From Oscillospiraceae bacterium (GTDB lineage: Bacteria; Bacillota; Clostridia; Oscillospirales; Oscillospiraceae): DNA of 56,006 nt. The notes beneath the pieces were generated by a model. It was given only the letters and a program-made list of their open reading frames with translations, made no database searches and was not told where the DNA came from. Both the position numbers and the translations under genes were made by a program. Below, piece by piece: positions 1 to 7,860 of this stretch. The stretch's first letter is position 1. The number at the start of each line of letters is the position of its first letter. Where the stretch lies: the NCBI GenBank assembly GCA_910574635.1, contig CAJTCG010000022.1, forward strand, positions 1 to 56,006. The letters are read 5' to 3'.

Positions 1-89
1 ATCTCGTCCATGATTTCCAGAAATTCTTCCCGTTTTGTTTTCTTTTTCCGGCATCTGTATTCCATATCGCTAAAACTTTCCTGTTTCAT
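1..89 (-). CDS. IS5-family-like transposase, N-terminal fragment (runs off left edge)
   Basis: An open frame on the minus strand starts with ATG at 89 and runs off the window edge. It encodes MKQESFSDMEYRCRKKKTKR followed by EEFLEIMDE. Similar openings, with an aromatic/acidic lead, a basic RRKxTRRE-like stretch and an FLxxMDE(I/L)IPW-type helix, are typical of IS5/IS1182-like transposase N termini. A purine-rich site (aaaaggggg on the minus strand) lies just upstream. Only 29 codons are visible, so neither the family nor the intactness can be proved. Its position next to mobile-element genes supports the call. Confidence 0.6.
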   Translation of the reverse strand, partial: MKQESFSDMEYRCRKKKTKREEFLEIMDE

Positions 90-141
90 ATCCCGCGCCC
101 CCTTTTCCTTATTTTATCACATCTTTTATCATTTCGGGGAA

Positions 142-972
142 TTAAATCAGCGTTTCCTTAAGGTTTGGGAGGTCGTCGCCAGCCAATTGTTCCAGATTCA
201 TCGCCTCCGCCACCTTTTCCGGCAGCTCGTCAAAGTAGAGACGCAGACGCGCGCTGGATGCTGTATCAATATGGACGCGGAGCAATGTCCGCTCAATTTG
301 ATGCTTTGATGTGGGGAGGTACAGGTATTCCGGGTTTTTCCCTTCCGGAAGTCCCCGCTCCGGCGTAACCTCCAGTACCATAAGGTGGCTGCCGTAGAAA
401 TAAGCGGGGAATTGGTACCCATTGTAGGCTTGCTCCAGCACCATGCCGTTGTCGTAGACCACACCGTAAGGGGTGACCGCTTCACCGCCGCCGTCGATCA
501 GCAGCAGGGCAGTTTCAACGCCATCCAGGTTTTCCAGCTCCTCCACCTTGGCGCTGCCGCCATTCAGATTCATAAAATGGCGGCGGCCTACGGCCTTCAA
601 ATCGGAGAAGTCAGTGATAACCGTGGCCTGCTGGCAGCAGAAGGTGAGATTGATAAGGTCCTTGACATCGGCCAGCTTCAGCTTATGGGCCATGGCCTGG
701 AACTGGGCATCCTCGTCTTTGCAGAAGCTGTCCAGCCGTTTTGCCAGGTAGTCCAGCTGGTCCACATTGACCAGCGTGCCATGGAGGGCGGCCAGCACAT
801 GGCAGCGGCTGTCCACCTCATCCACGGTACAGTCCCGGTTCACAGAATACCCTAGATCCATCGCCTGAAGCATCTCAATGGTCTGGTCGTACTGGTCATT
901 GGGGATGGGGAAGGGGATGGTGATCTGCCCGCATTCCGGACGCCGGGGATTGCTCAGCACCGCTTTGATCAC
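142..972 (-). CDS. ArdA-like antirestriction protein
   Basis: About 276 aa. The open frame extends up to 1047, but I place the start at GTG 972 because an AAGGAG site sits 4 nt upstream and homologues from conjugative elements, as I remember them, begin at this IKAVLSNP motif. Features are an N-terminal FPIPNDQYD segment, a VNVDQLDYLAKRLDSF helix, and QFQAMAHKL...INLTFCCQQATVITDFSDL. These parallel the ArdA fold: an acidic DNA-mimic protein that blocks type I restriction during conjugative entry. The C-terminal third (TPYGVVYDNGM, YLYLPTSKHQIERTLLRV) is an extension common in Clostridia elements. It is followed by IS DNA and preceded by related genes on the same strand. The family assignment is by motif recognition; function is inferred. 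Confidence 0.6.
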   Translation of the reverse strand: MIKAVLSNPRRPECGQITIPFPIPNDQYDQTIEMLQAMDLGYSVNRDCTVDEVDSRCHVLAALHGTLVNVDQLDYLAKRLDSFCKDEDAQFQAMAHKLKLADVKDLINLTFCCQQATVITDFSDLKAVGRRHFMNLNGGSAKVEELENLDGVETALLLIDGGGEAVTPYGVVYDNGMVLEQAYNGYQFPAYFYGSHLMVLEVTPERGLPEGKNPEYLYLPTSKHQIERTLLRVHIDTASSARLRLYFDELPEKVAEAMNLEQLAGDDLPNLKETLI

Positions 973-1117
973 ATAGCTCCTTTCCGCTCCTCTGCGCGGG
1001 AGGGGCTGTCTTTTCTTTGAGGTCAATCTTGAGATCACCGCTGTCACGACGCCTGGATGGGTCCATCATCATTCGCTCCAGACCCGCCAGCGGTGTGCCG
1101 CTCATAAAATATTTCAT
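896..1117 (-). CDS. small mobile-element protein (MKYFMSGTPLAxLERMMM type)
   Basis: A 73-aa frame starts at ATG 1117 with a gaaggga-type ribosome binding site. Its N terminus, MKYFMSGTPLAGLERMMMDP, resembles a small protein I recall preceding ArdA-like genes in Clostridia conjugative elements. The last 77 nt overlap the start of the next gene in another frame, and the C-terminal part (rich in S, G, H, P) looks less protein-like. The overlap could be real translational coupling. Alternatively, one indel near 1000 could have split a longer protein. Function unknown. Confidence 0.4.
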   Translation of the reverse strand: MKYFMSGTPLAGLERMMMDPSRRRDSGDLKIDLKEKTAPPAQRSGKELCDQSGAEQSPASGMRADHHPLPHPQ

Positions 1118-1191
1118 GGTGCTTTCCCTTCCGGCCTTTCCCGGAGGGAGCCGCCGTCTCCCCGCGGGAAACGGCCTTCTGATTTCAAATT

Positions 1192-2436
1192 TCAGTAAAA
1201 ATGCATCTGGGCGGGTATGCCGCGCTGTTCGGGGTGTTCCTTGAAGTCCGCGACAGGCTGTCCGTCCTTCCGGGTGAGCAGACCATAGGAGGTCAGTTCG
1301 CCTCCGTTCTCTTCTAACAGGGCCTCTCCATAACGCTCCATGTCCACGCGGGAGATGAGCGTCTCCGCGCTCTGCCCACGCGCCGCTTTCCGAAGCCGCT
1401 CCTCCGCTATGTCAGCGGGACTGCCGATCTGCCGGGAGAGACTGTAGTCATCCAGCGTATCCAGCAGTTTGACAGCGGCATCGAGGCTGCGGCAGTCCTC
1501 CGCCTCCAGAAGCGATTTGTAAACGGCCATGTCCTCGGGTTCCATCTCCGCAAGGTTCCGCGCCAGATCATTGAGAATCCTCGTCGAGCTTTCGCTATAG
1601 CTGTTGTCAGATCCGAAGTCGAAGATCATGCCGGCCAGCCTGGGAACCGCACAGTCTAACCCGTCCCAGGCGATCCTGTTCCAGACGTCATCGCCGCTGC
1701 CCATCCCATCGTACTCGATCAGGACGGCGTTCAGCGTATCCTCCTCAACCGGAAGCTCCAGCAGGGCGGATTTCCTTCTGCCTGTACTCGGGTCCCACTT
1801 GCCGTAAACCGACAGCAGGATGGAATAGTCCGGCTTTCGAAGCGTCAGGTCCAGCCGCGTTTTCTCTACCGGCGCGGTTTGGCGTACATACCCGAGCGGT
1901 TCCGAAACGTTTACGGAGACCAACACGCCGCCCTCGGCCTCACGCCGCCGTTTGCCGATGAGGGCGCAGTCCAGCAGGTTTATCTGTTCCGCCGAAAGCT
2001 CCTGCATTCCGGGGACAGTCCCTTTCGCCACAGAATCTTGTCCAAGCTGACGGTCTGAGCGAAGATCAGGGAACACCTGGCAGCAGTGAGTGCCATAGGC
2101 GAAATCGATCAGGCGGGGGATCGGGATGAGCTGGCAGCCTTTCATGTATTCCATTGACAGGAGACCGCGATAGGCAAGCCGCTGGAGCTGGTCCAATTCC
2201 GAGAGCTTTCGCGCCAGAGCATTGAGCTCGTACAAGCTGCCGGCTTCCTCCGGGATCAAGGCATTGAAACTGGGAACACAGTAGTCAACGATTTCCCAAT
2301 GAACGGGCGCTTCGGGCTTCACCCGGACCTTCTCCAGGGTGTCCAGCAGTTCATATGGGGTGGCGGGCAGTCCCAGGAGAGGGCGATTTTCTGGGGCTTC
2401 CCCGGTCCAAAGCTGGACGCTGAATATCCGGCTCAC
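1192..2436 (-). CDS. ArdA-like domain protein of an integrative element
   Basis: A 414-aa protein. The N-terminal ~170 residues (VQLWTGEAPENRPLLGLPAT, then YELNALARKLSELDQLQRLAYRG, then PIPRLIDFAYGTHCCQVFPD) have the spacing and hydrophobicity pattern of the ArdA-like gene downstream, suggesting a second antirestriction-type paralogue. The middle (about 190-290) is a beta-rich region with WDPSTGRRKSALLELPVEED. The C terminus (RVDMERYGEALLEENGGELT, then SYGLLTRKDGQPV) resembles a short conserved tail seen on other element proteins. Its start overlaps the stop of the upstream gene by 4 nt (ATGA), so they are probably co-translated. No enzymatic motif is visible. Confidence 0.45.
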   Translation of the reverse strand: MSRIFSVQLWTGEAPENRPLLGLPATPYELLDTLEKVRVKPEAPVHWEIVDYCVPSFNALIPEEAGSLYELNALARKLSELDQLQRLAYRGLLSMEYMKGCQLIPIPRLIDFAYGTHCCQVFPDLRSDRQLGQDSVAKGTVPGMQELSAEQINLLDCALIGKRRREAEGGVLVSVNVSEPLGYVRQTAPVEKTRLDLTLRKPDYSILLSVYGKWDPSTGRRKSALLELPVEEDTLNAVLIEYDGMGSGDDVWNRIAWDGLDCAVPRLAGMIFDFGSDNSYSESSTRILNDLARNLAEMEPEDMAVYKSLLEAEDCRSLDAAVKLLDTLDDYSLSRQIGSPADIAEERLRKAARGQSAETLISRVDMERYGEALLEENGGELTSYGLLTRKDGQPVADFKEHPEQRGIPAQMHFY

Positions 2437-3167
2437 AGCGAGAGCCCTCCGATCTGCCCCTCGAACGTATCCATACGCTCCAGTTCAACTTGGAGTTCAT
2501 GTTCCCCAGCCTCGGAGAGACGGACCTTCTCCGCCAGGTCCGGGACCTCCTCCTCGATCTGACCGGCGGCGCTTTCCAGAGCCTTGCGCCGCGTGTCTGT
2601 GAGAGGACCATCTCCGTCCAGCGTCTCATGGATGCTGCGGTAGATTTCCGTGAGCTGCTCCTGGTTAAAAAGGGCGTTGGCGGGGAGGAGGCCGGAGCGG
2701 ACGGCAAAGTCCCGCTTGGCAGACTGGTAGCTGTCGGGGTGGCCGTTAGGGTCATAGTAATGACCCTGCCACAGCGAGGTCTTATTACGAACCCATTCCC
2801 AGGTAGCGAACTGCGCCCCATACCGGGTCATATGTCCGGCGAGGACCGTGCCGTTAAACTCCGCCAGGAGCTGAAAGCCTTCGCTGAGTCCTTCGGCTAC
2901 CAGGGGCGGGGCCTGTTCCAGCAGGGTCATGTACTCCCGCGTGGACCGGGCCATCTCGCGGATGCGGTCAAGGATATCCTCTTTCCCGGCAATCCTTTCC
3001 GCGAAGTATCCAAGATTCCCAAGGTCATTGATCCGGCACAGGAGGCTTCCCTCGTATTCCACGTCAATATCCCTGGATTCTCTGGGGTGTATGGCGAACC
3101 CCTGGCTTCTGAGCAGGGTGCTGAGCTCTTCCAGGTATTTAGTACTTGCTTTTGTATCAGATATCAT
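2433..3167 (-). CDS. conserved integrative-element protein, function unknown
   Basis: A 244-aa protein starting at ATG 3167 behind a gaggcag site. The central block TWEWVRNKTSLWQGHYY followed by SYQSAKRDFAVRSGLLP resembles a module in large polyvalent and antirestriction-region proteins of Clostridia conjugative elements. The C-terminal third is highly acidic and probably helical or coiled coil (EEEVPDLAEKVRLSEAGEHE). It is coupled by a 4-nt overlap to the ArdA-like gene that follows. A role in host defence evasion is only an inference from context. Confidence 0.45.
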   Translation of the reverse strand: MISDTKASTKYLEELSTLLRSQGFAIHPRESRDIDVEYEGSLLCRINDLGNLGYFAERIAGKEDILDRIREMARSTREYMTLLEQAPPLVAEGLSEGFQLLAEFNGTVLAGHMTRYGAQFATWEWVRNKTSLWQGHYYDPNGHPDSYQSAKRDFAVRSGLLPANALFNQEQLTEIYRSIHETLDGDGPLTDTRRKALESAAGQIEEEVPDLAEKVRLSEAGEHELQVELERMDTFEGQIGGLSL

Positions 3168-3707
3168 CTTTTCTGCCTCTTTTCCTATAAAATTGTTTCG
3201 AGCGCCCTTTTTGATCGGGCCAATTTAACTGCTGCGGACAGGAAAACGGAGCCGGTTCTTTCGAACACAGCTCCATTCAAATCTAGTATTCTGTTGTTCC
3301 CTCCAATTTCTTGTCTGGCAGGCGGCGTCCTCGCTAATTGGATTGATGGGTAATAGATGGGCATGGGGATCATCTCTTTTCGTAGATTTGGGGGTGTACA
3401 AGCAAGAGTATCACAGAGCGTTTTGTTTAGCTATTCACCATTTTCAACTAAAATGAAGCGGATTATTGGCGAAAATATTCCAGGGCCCTTTTTCGTAAAA
3501 AGGCGCCAGACTCGCTGGCATACATAGCCAACAAATTCGGCGCTGAAATTTCGTGAATTATGTTCTAGTGATGAGTGGGCGGCAATGGCCGCTGAAAAAG
3601 GGCACAGCCACCTTGAAGCAGCCGTCTCTTTGCAAAAGGGGGAGTTCGAACCCCGCCAGCCGCCTTGAAACCCTGAAAATATCCATTTCGCGGGATTTTG
3701 AAATCCC
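3168..3707. other. non-coding gap, possible element boundary
   Basis: I see no convincing gene here, only low-quality short frames on both strands. At about 3640-3670 the plus strand reads gggggagttcgaaccccgcc, which resembles a tRNA T-arm with a degenerate stem. A small perfect hairpin (gggattt/aaatccc) lies at 3692-3707. A tRNA-like scrap next to an element remnant and an intact tRNA array would fit an attachment-site relic, but no direct repeat with the intact tRNAs could be shown. Confidence 0.3.
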
Positions 3708-3777
3708 AAAAAAGAAAAAGGTGAAACAATTGGGACTCTAAGCGTTCAGCCTAGAATATCCAGATTGTTTCACCTTT
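3708..3777 (-). terminator. rho-independent terminator of the tRNA array
   Basis: Perfect 14-bp inverted repeat (3717-3730 with 3764-3777, arm aaaggtgaaacaat) around a 33-nt loop. Read on the minus strand it is followed by the T-rich tract ttcttttttt. It lies directly downstream of the last tRNA of the minus-strand array. The long loop is unusual for a simple terminator. Confidence 0.65.
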
Positions 3778-3778
3778 A

Positions 3779-3855
3779 TGGTGGAGACTACTGGACTCGA
3801 ACCAGTGGCCTCATGCGTGTGAAGCATGCGCTCTAACCAGCTGAGCTAAGCCTCC
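3779..3855 (-). tRNA. tRNA-Val (anticodon CAC)
   Basis: Cloverleaf on the minus strand: acceptor GGAGGCT pairs with AGTCTCC, D-stem GCTC, anticodon loop TTCACAC giving CAC at positions 34-36, and T-loop TTCGAGT. The CCA end is encoded. It is third in a Met-Glu-Val array and is followed immediately by the terminator hairpin. Confidence 0.93.
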
Positions 3856-3913
3856 AGATACCTATTCAATTATCTTTCCCATAAGACGCCGCACATCACG
3901 GCGCCTTATGGGG

Positions 3914-3988
3914 TGGTGACCCGTACGGGATTCGAACCCATGTTACAGCCGTGAAAGGGCCGTGTCTTAACCACTTGACCAACGGGCC
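3914..3988 (-). tRNA. tRNA-Glu (anticodon TTC)
   Basis: Minus strand. The acceptor GGCCCGT pairs with ACGGGTC, the anticodon loop CTTTCAC gives TTC, the T-loop is TTCGAAT, and CCA is encoded. It is the middle member of the array. A hairpin (gacgccg/cggcgcc type) separates it from tRNA-Val. Confidence 0.94.
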
Positions 3989-4060
3989 GTCGTTGGAAGA
4001 ATGAAAACCAGGGAGGAAAACGAGCCTCCATGAAGCGCCTTGCGGCGCTTCATGAAAGTC

Positions 4061-4137
4061 TGGTAGCGGCACCTGGATTTGAACCGGGGACACTGCGGGT
4101 ATGAACCGCATGCTCTAGCCAACTGAGCTATGCCGCC
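4061..4137 (-). tRNA. tRNA-Met (anticodon CAT)
   Basis: Minus strand. Acceptor GGCGGCA pairs with TGCCGCT, the anticodon loop is TTCATAC, the T-loop is TTCAAAT, and CCA is encoded. Its body resembles the elongator tRNA-Met of Clostridia; an Ile2 (lysidine) tRNA is less likely. It is first in the array. A perfect 11-bp hairpin (4029-4054, arm catgaagcgcc) separates it from tRNA-Glu. Confidence 0.92.
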
Positions 4138-4278
4138 ATGTCTGCCGTCCGTAACGGACAAGTGATACTATAGCAGAAAGCCCCGGGTTTTGTCAAGCCC
4201 TTCCTTAATTTTTCTTCAAAATTTTCTTCTGGGCCGGGAGGGCTCCGCCGAGAAGGAAAAATTTATTGAAATTTCCCC

Positions 4279-4309
4279 TTGACTCTCCCCCCTGGGGAGG
4301 GCTTATGCT
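4279..4309 (+). promoter_or_regulatory. MerR-type promoter and operator
   Basis: TTGACT (4279-4284) and TATGCT (4304-4309) are separated by 19 bp rather than the usual 17. The spacer holds the dyad ctccc(c)/(g)gggag (4285-4290 with 4294-4299). An over-long spacer carrying a palindrome is the hallmark of MerR-family activated promoters, and it lies 41 bp upstream of the MerR gene, which implies autoregulation. Confidence 0.75.
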
Positions 4310-4350
4310 GTTTTTGAGCTCAACATTCACAACGTTGTGGAGGTATCACT

Positions 4351-5169
4351 ATGCTGAAGATCGGCGAATTTTCAAAACTCTCCAGAGTCAGCATCCGCTC
4401 CCTGCGCCGCTATGACGAGGCCGGGCTTTTGGCCCCGGCGTCCATCGACTCCTTTACCGGTTACCGCTACTACAGTGAGCGCCAGCTTCCCGTTGCCAAC
4501 CGCATCCGGGCCCTCCGGGATATGGGCTTTCCCCTGGCCGCCGTCCGGGAGGTGCTGGGCTGCTACGACGACCCTGGGGCGCTGGAGCGATGCCTGCTGC
4601 TCCAGCGGGCGTTGGCTTGGGAGGAGATGGAGGAGGCGCGGAAGCGGCTTCGCCTATTGGACACAGCCTTGGAACGGCTGAGAAAGGACGAAACGATGAT
4701 GAAATACGATGTTACCATTAAAACCCTGCCTGAGCGTCATGTCGCCAGTGTCCGGCAGATCATCCCCAGCTATGACCGGGAGGGAGACCTGTGGCATATC
4801 TACTGCCAGGAGACTGCCCGGATGAACATTCAGGACGGGGACCCGGTGCTCTGTACGGCCATGTACTACGACGGGGAGTTCAAAGACCAGGACGTGGATG
4901 TGGAAATCCAGAAAAACGTGGTGGGAACTTACCCCGACACGGAACACGTAAAGTTCAAGACTGTCCCGGCGGTGCAGGTGGCCTCCGCCACGTTCCGGGG
5001 AAGCTACGACCAAATTTCCACCGTGAACGAGGCTGTGGCGGCCTGGGTGGAGGACAACGGCTGGACCTTTGACGGCCTCTTCTTCAATATTTACCACGTC
5101 AGCCCCCACGAGACCCGGAATCCAGACGAGTTCGTCACGGAGGTCTGCTATCCCGTGAAGCGGAAGTGA
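4351..5169 (+). CDS. MerR-family regulator with GyrI-like effector domain
   Basis: A 272-aa, BmrR-like two-domain regulator. Residues 1-70 are a MerR winged helix (MLKIGEFSKLSRVSIRSLRR, then YDEAGLLAPASID, then GYRYYSERQL). Residues about 80-113 form the dimerising helix. From about 115 a GyrI/SOUL-like effector-binding domain follows (MKYDVTIKTLPERHVASVRQ up to EVCYPVKR), which usually binds cationic drugs or hydrophobic small molecules. The start has a gtggagg site. The MerR-type promoter just upstream argues for autoregulation. No efflux gene is adjacent, so the target may be itself or distant genes. Confidence 0.88.
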   Translation: MLKIGEFSKLSRVSIRSLRRYDEAGLLAPASIDSFTGYRYYSERQLPVANRIRALRDMGFPLAAVREVLGCYDDPGALERCLLLQRALAWEEMEEARKRLRLLDTALERLRKDETMMKYDVTIKTLPERHVASVRQIIPSYDREGDLWHIYCQETARMNIQDGDPVLCTAMYYDGEFKDQDVDVEIQKNVVGTYPDTEHVKFKTVPAVQVASATFRGSYDQISTVNEAVAAWVEDNGWTFDGLFFNIYHVSPHETRNPDEFVTEVCYPVKRK

Positions 5170-5175
5170 CAGACA

Positions 5176-5208
5176 GCCCCCGGCGGTTTTTCGCCGGGGG
5201 CCCGTTTC
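5176..5208. terminator. terminator between convergent genes
   Basis: Perfect 10-bp stem gcccccggcg/cgccgggggc (5176-5185, 5192-5201) with loop gttttt, then ccgtttctt. It lies between the MerR gene and the convergent SLH gene. Confidence 0.6.
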
Positions 5209-6981
5209 TTATCGAATAAACTGGATGTTTGCGTCCACATTTCCGCCGATGCCGGCGACGGAGCACTTGCTGGAGAACTGCCAGTAGTCCGGCTGATAAT
5301 AAAGGGTGGGGCACAGCTTTTCCGAGCTGTCGCTCTTGTACTCGGGATACCAGCAGAGGTAGGGCGCGATGGCCCCCTGGTCGTATTTCACATAGCTGAC
5401 ATAGGTCCCGGCGTAGATCATGGGCGTGTAGCCCGCCTCCTGGATACGCTTGCAGAAGGCGATGGCGCAGGCGGTGGCCATCTCCGGCGAGGTGCCGTAG
5501 ACCCGGTAGCTGGAGTCGTGCATCTCCCAGTCATAGGCCACGGGACCGTTGATGTTCAGGCCCCGGAGGCGCTCAATAACGAAATCCGCCTCCTCAATGG
5601 CCTCCTCCACGGTGATGGCCTGGGCGAAGAAGTACACGCCTGTCTCGATCCCGGCGGCCATAGCCCCCTCAATGTTCTGGCGGTAGAAGGCGTCCTCGTT
5701 GATTTTGCCGGAGGAGTAGCCCCGGAGGCCGATACGGATCATGGCGAAGTCCACTCCGTCGTTTCGGACGGCCTGCCAGTCGATGGTCTCATTTTGGCTG
5801 GCCCGGTTCTGGTAGGCGGAGACGTCGATGCCGAAGCGGGTGCGGAATTGGCTGCCGATGTACACCAGCCGGTCCGGATGGTCTGCGGCCCAGATAAAGT
5901 CCCCGTGCCGGAGCTGGTTTTGCTCCGTGCCCGCGTAGACGGGAATCTTCCGGTCGCTGTAGTCGATGGTTTCCCCGGTGGTGATGCCGGGAGTATAGAC
6001 CTCGCCGGGCTGGATGCCGGGCCCGGCGGGCTGTTCCGGCACCGTCGGCGCGCTGGGGTCCGCGGGAGTGGGCACCACAACAATGCCCCAGTCAAAGTCA
6101 TCCCCCGAGCCGGGGGTCCCGGGCTCTTCGGGCGGGGTGGGCTGCACCGGGGTCACCGGATCTACAGGCGTGACGGGGGCCTCGGCCGGAGTGCTGAGGA
6201 TCTGCGGCGTGACGGAGCTGAAATTCCGAATTTTCCCGGTGACGGTAACGTTGTCCAGAGTGACGGCCCCAGTGACGCCGGGGGCAATGAGCAGGTCTCC
6301 GGTGACGGTCATATTGGACAGCTCCGCGCCGCCCGCGGCGTTGATAAGTAGGCTGCCCTCCACATTGCTGGAATAGCTTCCGCTGGTTTGGATCAGGACT
6401 TGGATCATGTTGTTCAGCAGGTTCACCAGCTCCGCCCGGGTCAGGGGCTCCGTGGGGCGGAAGCTTCCCTCCGCCGCGTCGGTGATCCAGCCCCGGGCGG
6501 TGAGTTCGGCGATGTAGGGACGGGCATAGCCCGCGATCTGCGCCTCGTCGTGATAGGTCAGGGCGTTGTCTGTCCCGCCCAGCTGGAAGGCCCGGGCCAC
6601 CATGGTCATGGCCTGCTGGCGGGTGATGCTGTCCCCCGGAAGGGCCTTGCCCTCGCTGCCCAGGTACACCCCGGCGGCGTTGAGCTTTAAAATGGAGTCC
6701 TCCCAGCGGCTCCCCTTGGTGTCGGAGAAGGTCCCGGCGGGGGCGGCGGCCTGGAACTGGAGGAAGCGGTCCAAAATCCCGGCGAAGGCCCCCCGGGTGA
6801 TGGAGGCGTCAGGCCGGAAGGACCCGTCGTCGTAGCCCTGGAGCACGCCGTACTCCTGGCTCCATTTGTTGACGGCGGATTCAGCCCAATGGCCGGTTGT
6901 GTCGGTGAAGGCCATAGCGGGCGTGAGGAGCAGGGCCCCGGCCAGGAGGCCGGAGAGAATACGCTGTCGAATAAGACGCAT
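5209..6981 (-). CDS. SLH-domain surface protein with C-terminal GH25 lysozyme domain
   Basis: 590 aa from ATG 6981, chosen because an aaagga site precedes it and a signal peptide starts there (MRLIRQRILSGLLAGALLL, cleavage near AMA-FTD). An upstream in-frame ATG at 7062 lacks both. Three S-layer homology repeats (about 26-200: TGHWAESAVNKW, DGSFRPDASITRGAF, EGSFRPTEPLTRAELVNLL) should anchor it to secondary wall polymer. A short beta-strand region and a Pro/Thr-rich linker (about 290-350) follow. The GH25 muramidase domain starts near 383 with FGIDVSAYQ and contains the acidic YDWE motif near 484. Predicted role: cell-wall-bound N-acetylmuramidase in wall turnover or separation. It has its own consensus promoter (7077-7105). 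Confidence 0.88.
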   Translation of the reverse strand: MRLIRQRILSGLLAGALLLTPAMAFTDTTGHWAESAVNKWSQEYGVLQGYDDGSFRPDASITRGAFAGILDRFLQFQAAAPAGTFSDTKGSRWEDSILKLNAAGVYLGSEGKALPGDSITRQQAMTMVARAFQLGGTDNALTYHDEAQIAGYARPYIAELTARGWITDAAEGSFRPTEPLTRAELVNLLNNMIQVLIQTSGSYSSNVEGSLLINAAGGAELSNMTVTGDLLIAPGVTGAVTLDNVTVTGKIRNFSSVTPQILSTPAEAPVTPVDPVTPVQPTPPEEPGTPGSGDDFDWGIVVVPTPADPSAPTVPEQPAGPGIQPGEVYTPGITTGETIDYSDRKIPVYAGTEQNQLRHGDFIWAADHPDRLVYIGSQFRTRFGIDVSAYQNRASQNETIDWQAVRNDGVDFAMIRIGLRGYSSGKINEDAFYRQNIEGAMAAGIETGVYFFAQAITVEEAIEEADFVIERLRGLNINGPVAYDWEMHDSSYRVYGTSPEMATACAIAFCKRIQEAGYTPMIYAGTYVSYVKYDQGAIAPYLCWYPEYKSDSSEKLCPTLYYQPDYWQFSSKCSVAGIGGNVDANIQFIR

Positions 6982-7076
6982 AGCAGGTTCCTTTCGTCGG
7001 TTTTTGTCGAGACGGTATGTAAAAAAAGTCCGCCGCATGTCGGGGCCGCGGCAGGGGTCCACGCTGTTAATTGCCC

Positions 7077-7105
7077 ATTATATAGGAAATTTGCCTCCCG
7101 GTCAA
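7077..7105 (-). promoter_or_regulatory. sigma-A-type promoter of the SLH/GH25 gene
   Basis: On the minus strand TTGACC (7105-7100), 17-bp spacer, TATAAT (7082-7077). It predicts a leader of about 90 nt before the ATG at 6981. Confidence 0.75.
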
Positions 7106-7190
7106 TATTCCGGGGCGGATTTCCAGAAATAACATGCGCTTGCGTTTTTTCAAAAAACTGTTAAACTATCCATGGAAAGGGAGGGTTCGT

Positions 7191-7823
7191 GTGGCCTTTG
7201 ATTTCAAGAAAGAGTTCAAGGAGTTCTATCTGCCCAAGGACAGGCCGGAAATTGTGACGGTGCCTGAGATGAACTATATTGCCGTGCAGGGCAGGGGAGA
7301 CCCCAACCAGGAGGGCGGGGCCTACCAGCGGGCCATGGGCGTGCTGTACGCCGTGGCCTACACGTTGAAAATGAGCTATAAGAGCGACTACCGCATTAAG
7401 GGCTTCTTCGAGTACGTGGTCCCGCCCCTGGAGGGCTTCTGGCAGCAGGAGGGGGGAGGCGGCATAGATTATGGGAACAAGGACGGCTTCCTCTGGACCT
7501 CCGCCATCCGCCTGCCGGACTTTGTGACCCCGGCGGACTTCGCCTGGGCGGTGGGGACCGCCTCCCGGAAAAAGAAGCTGGACTGTTCCTCTGCGGAGTT
7601 CTGGACGGTGGAGGAGGGCCTCTGCGTCCAGATCATGCATCTGGGCTCCTTCGACTCCGAACCGGAATCGGTGGCGAAGATGGACGCGTTTTTACAGGAG
7701 CAAGGCTATGCCGGCGACCTGAGCGAGGCCCGGCGGCACCATGAAATCTACCTCACCGACGCCAGGCGGGTCCCGCCGGAGAGGTGGAAGACCGTTATCC
7801 GCCACCCCATCAGGAAGGTGTAA
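7191..7823 (+). CDS. GyrI-like small-molecule-binding domain protein
   Basis: About 210 aa from GTG 7191, preceded by aaagggaggg; an upstream ATG at 7134 adds unrelated basic residues and lacks a good site. The protein (FDFKKEFKEFYLPKDRPEIV, then VPEMNYIAVQGRGDPN) is a stand-alone GyrI-like/SOUL-fold domain without a DNA-binding module. The family binds hydrophobic or cationic ligands, and some members hydrolyse or sequester toxic compounds. A MerR regulator with the same domain lies 2 kb away, but I cannot tell whether they are linked. A weak promoter (TTGCGT near 7140) may drive it. Confidence 0.8.
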   Translation: MAFDFKKEFKEFYLPKDRPEIVTVPEMNYIAVQGRGDPNQEGGAYQRAMGVLYAVAYTLKMSYKSDYRIKGFFEYVVPPLEGFWQQEGGGGIDYGNKDGFLWTSAIRLPDFVTPADFAWAVGTASRKKKLDCSSAEFWTVEEGLCVQIMHLGSFDSEPESVAKMDAFLQEQGYAGDLSEARRHHEIYLTDARRVPPERWKTVIRHPIRKV

Positions 7824-7826
7824 AAG

Positions 7827-7860
7827 GAGCCTCCCCGCCGTGCGGCGGGGAGGCTCTTTT
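7827..7860. terminator. bidirectional terminator
   Basis: Perfect 14-bp stem gagcctccccgccg/cggcggggaggctc with a 2-nt loop, A-rich on the left and TTTT on the right. It sits between convergent genes and can serve both. Confidence 0.85.

Noticed and set aside
142..1117. Frameshifted single gene joining the MKYFMSGTPLAG frame to the ArdA-like frame
   Set aside because: The ArdA-like frame has its own GTG start with AAGGAG at 972, and homologues as I remember them begin there. Two overlapping genes explain the data without an indel, though a frameshift is not excluded.
3431..3709. 92-codon minus-strand frame between the element remnant and the tRNAs
   Set aside because: No ribosome site, no family resemblance, and it runs through the tRNA-like scrap; treated as non-coding.
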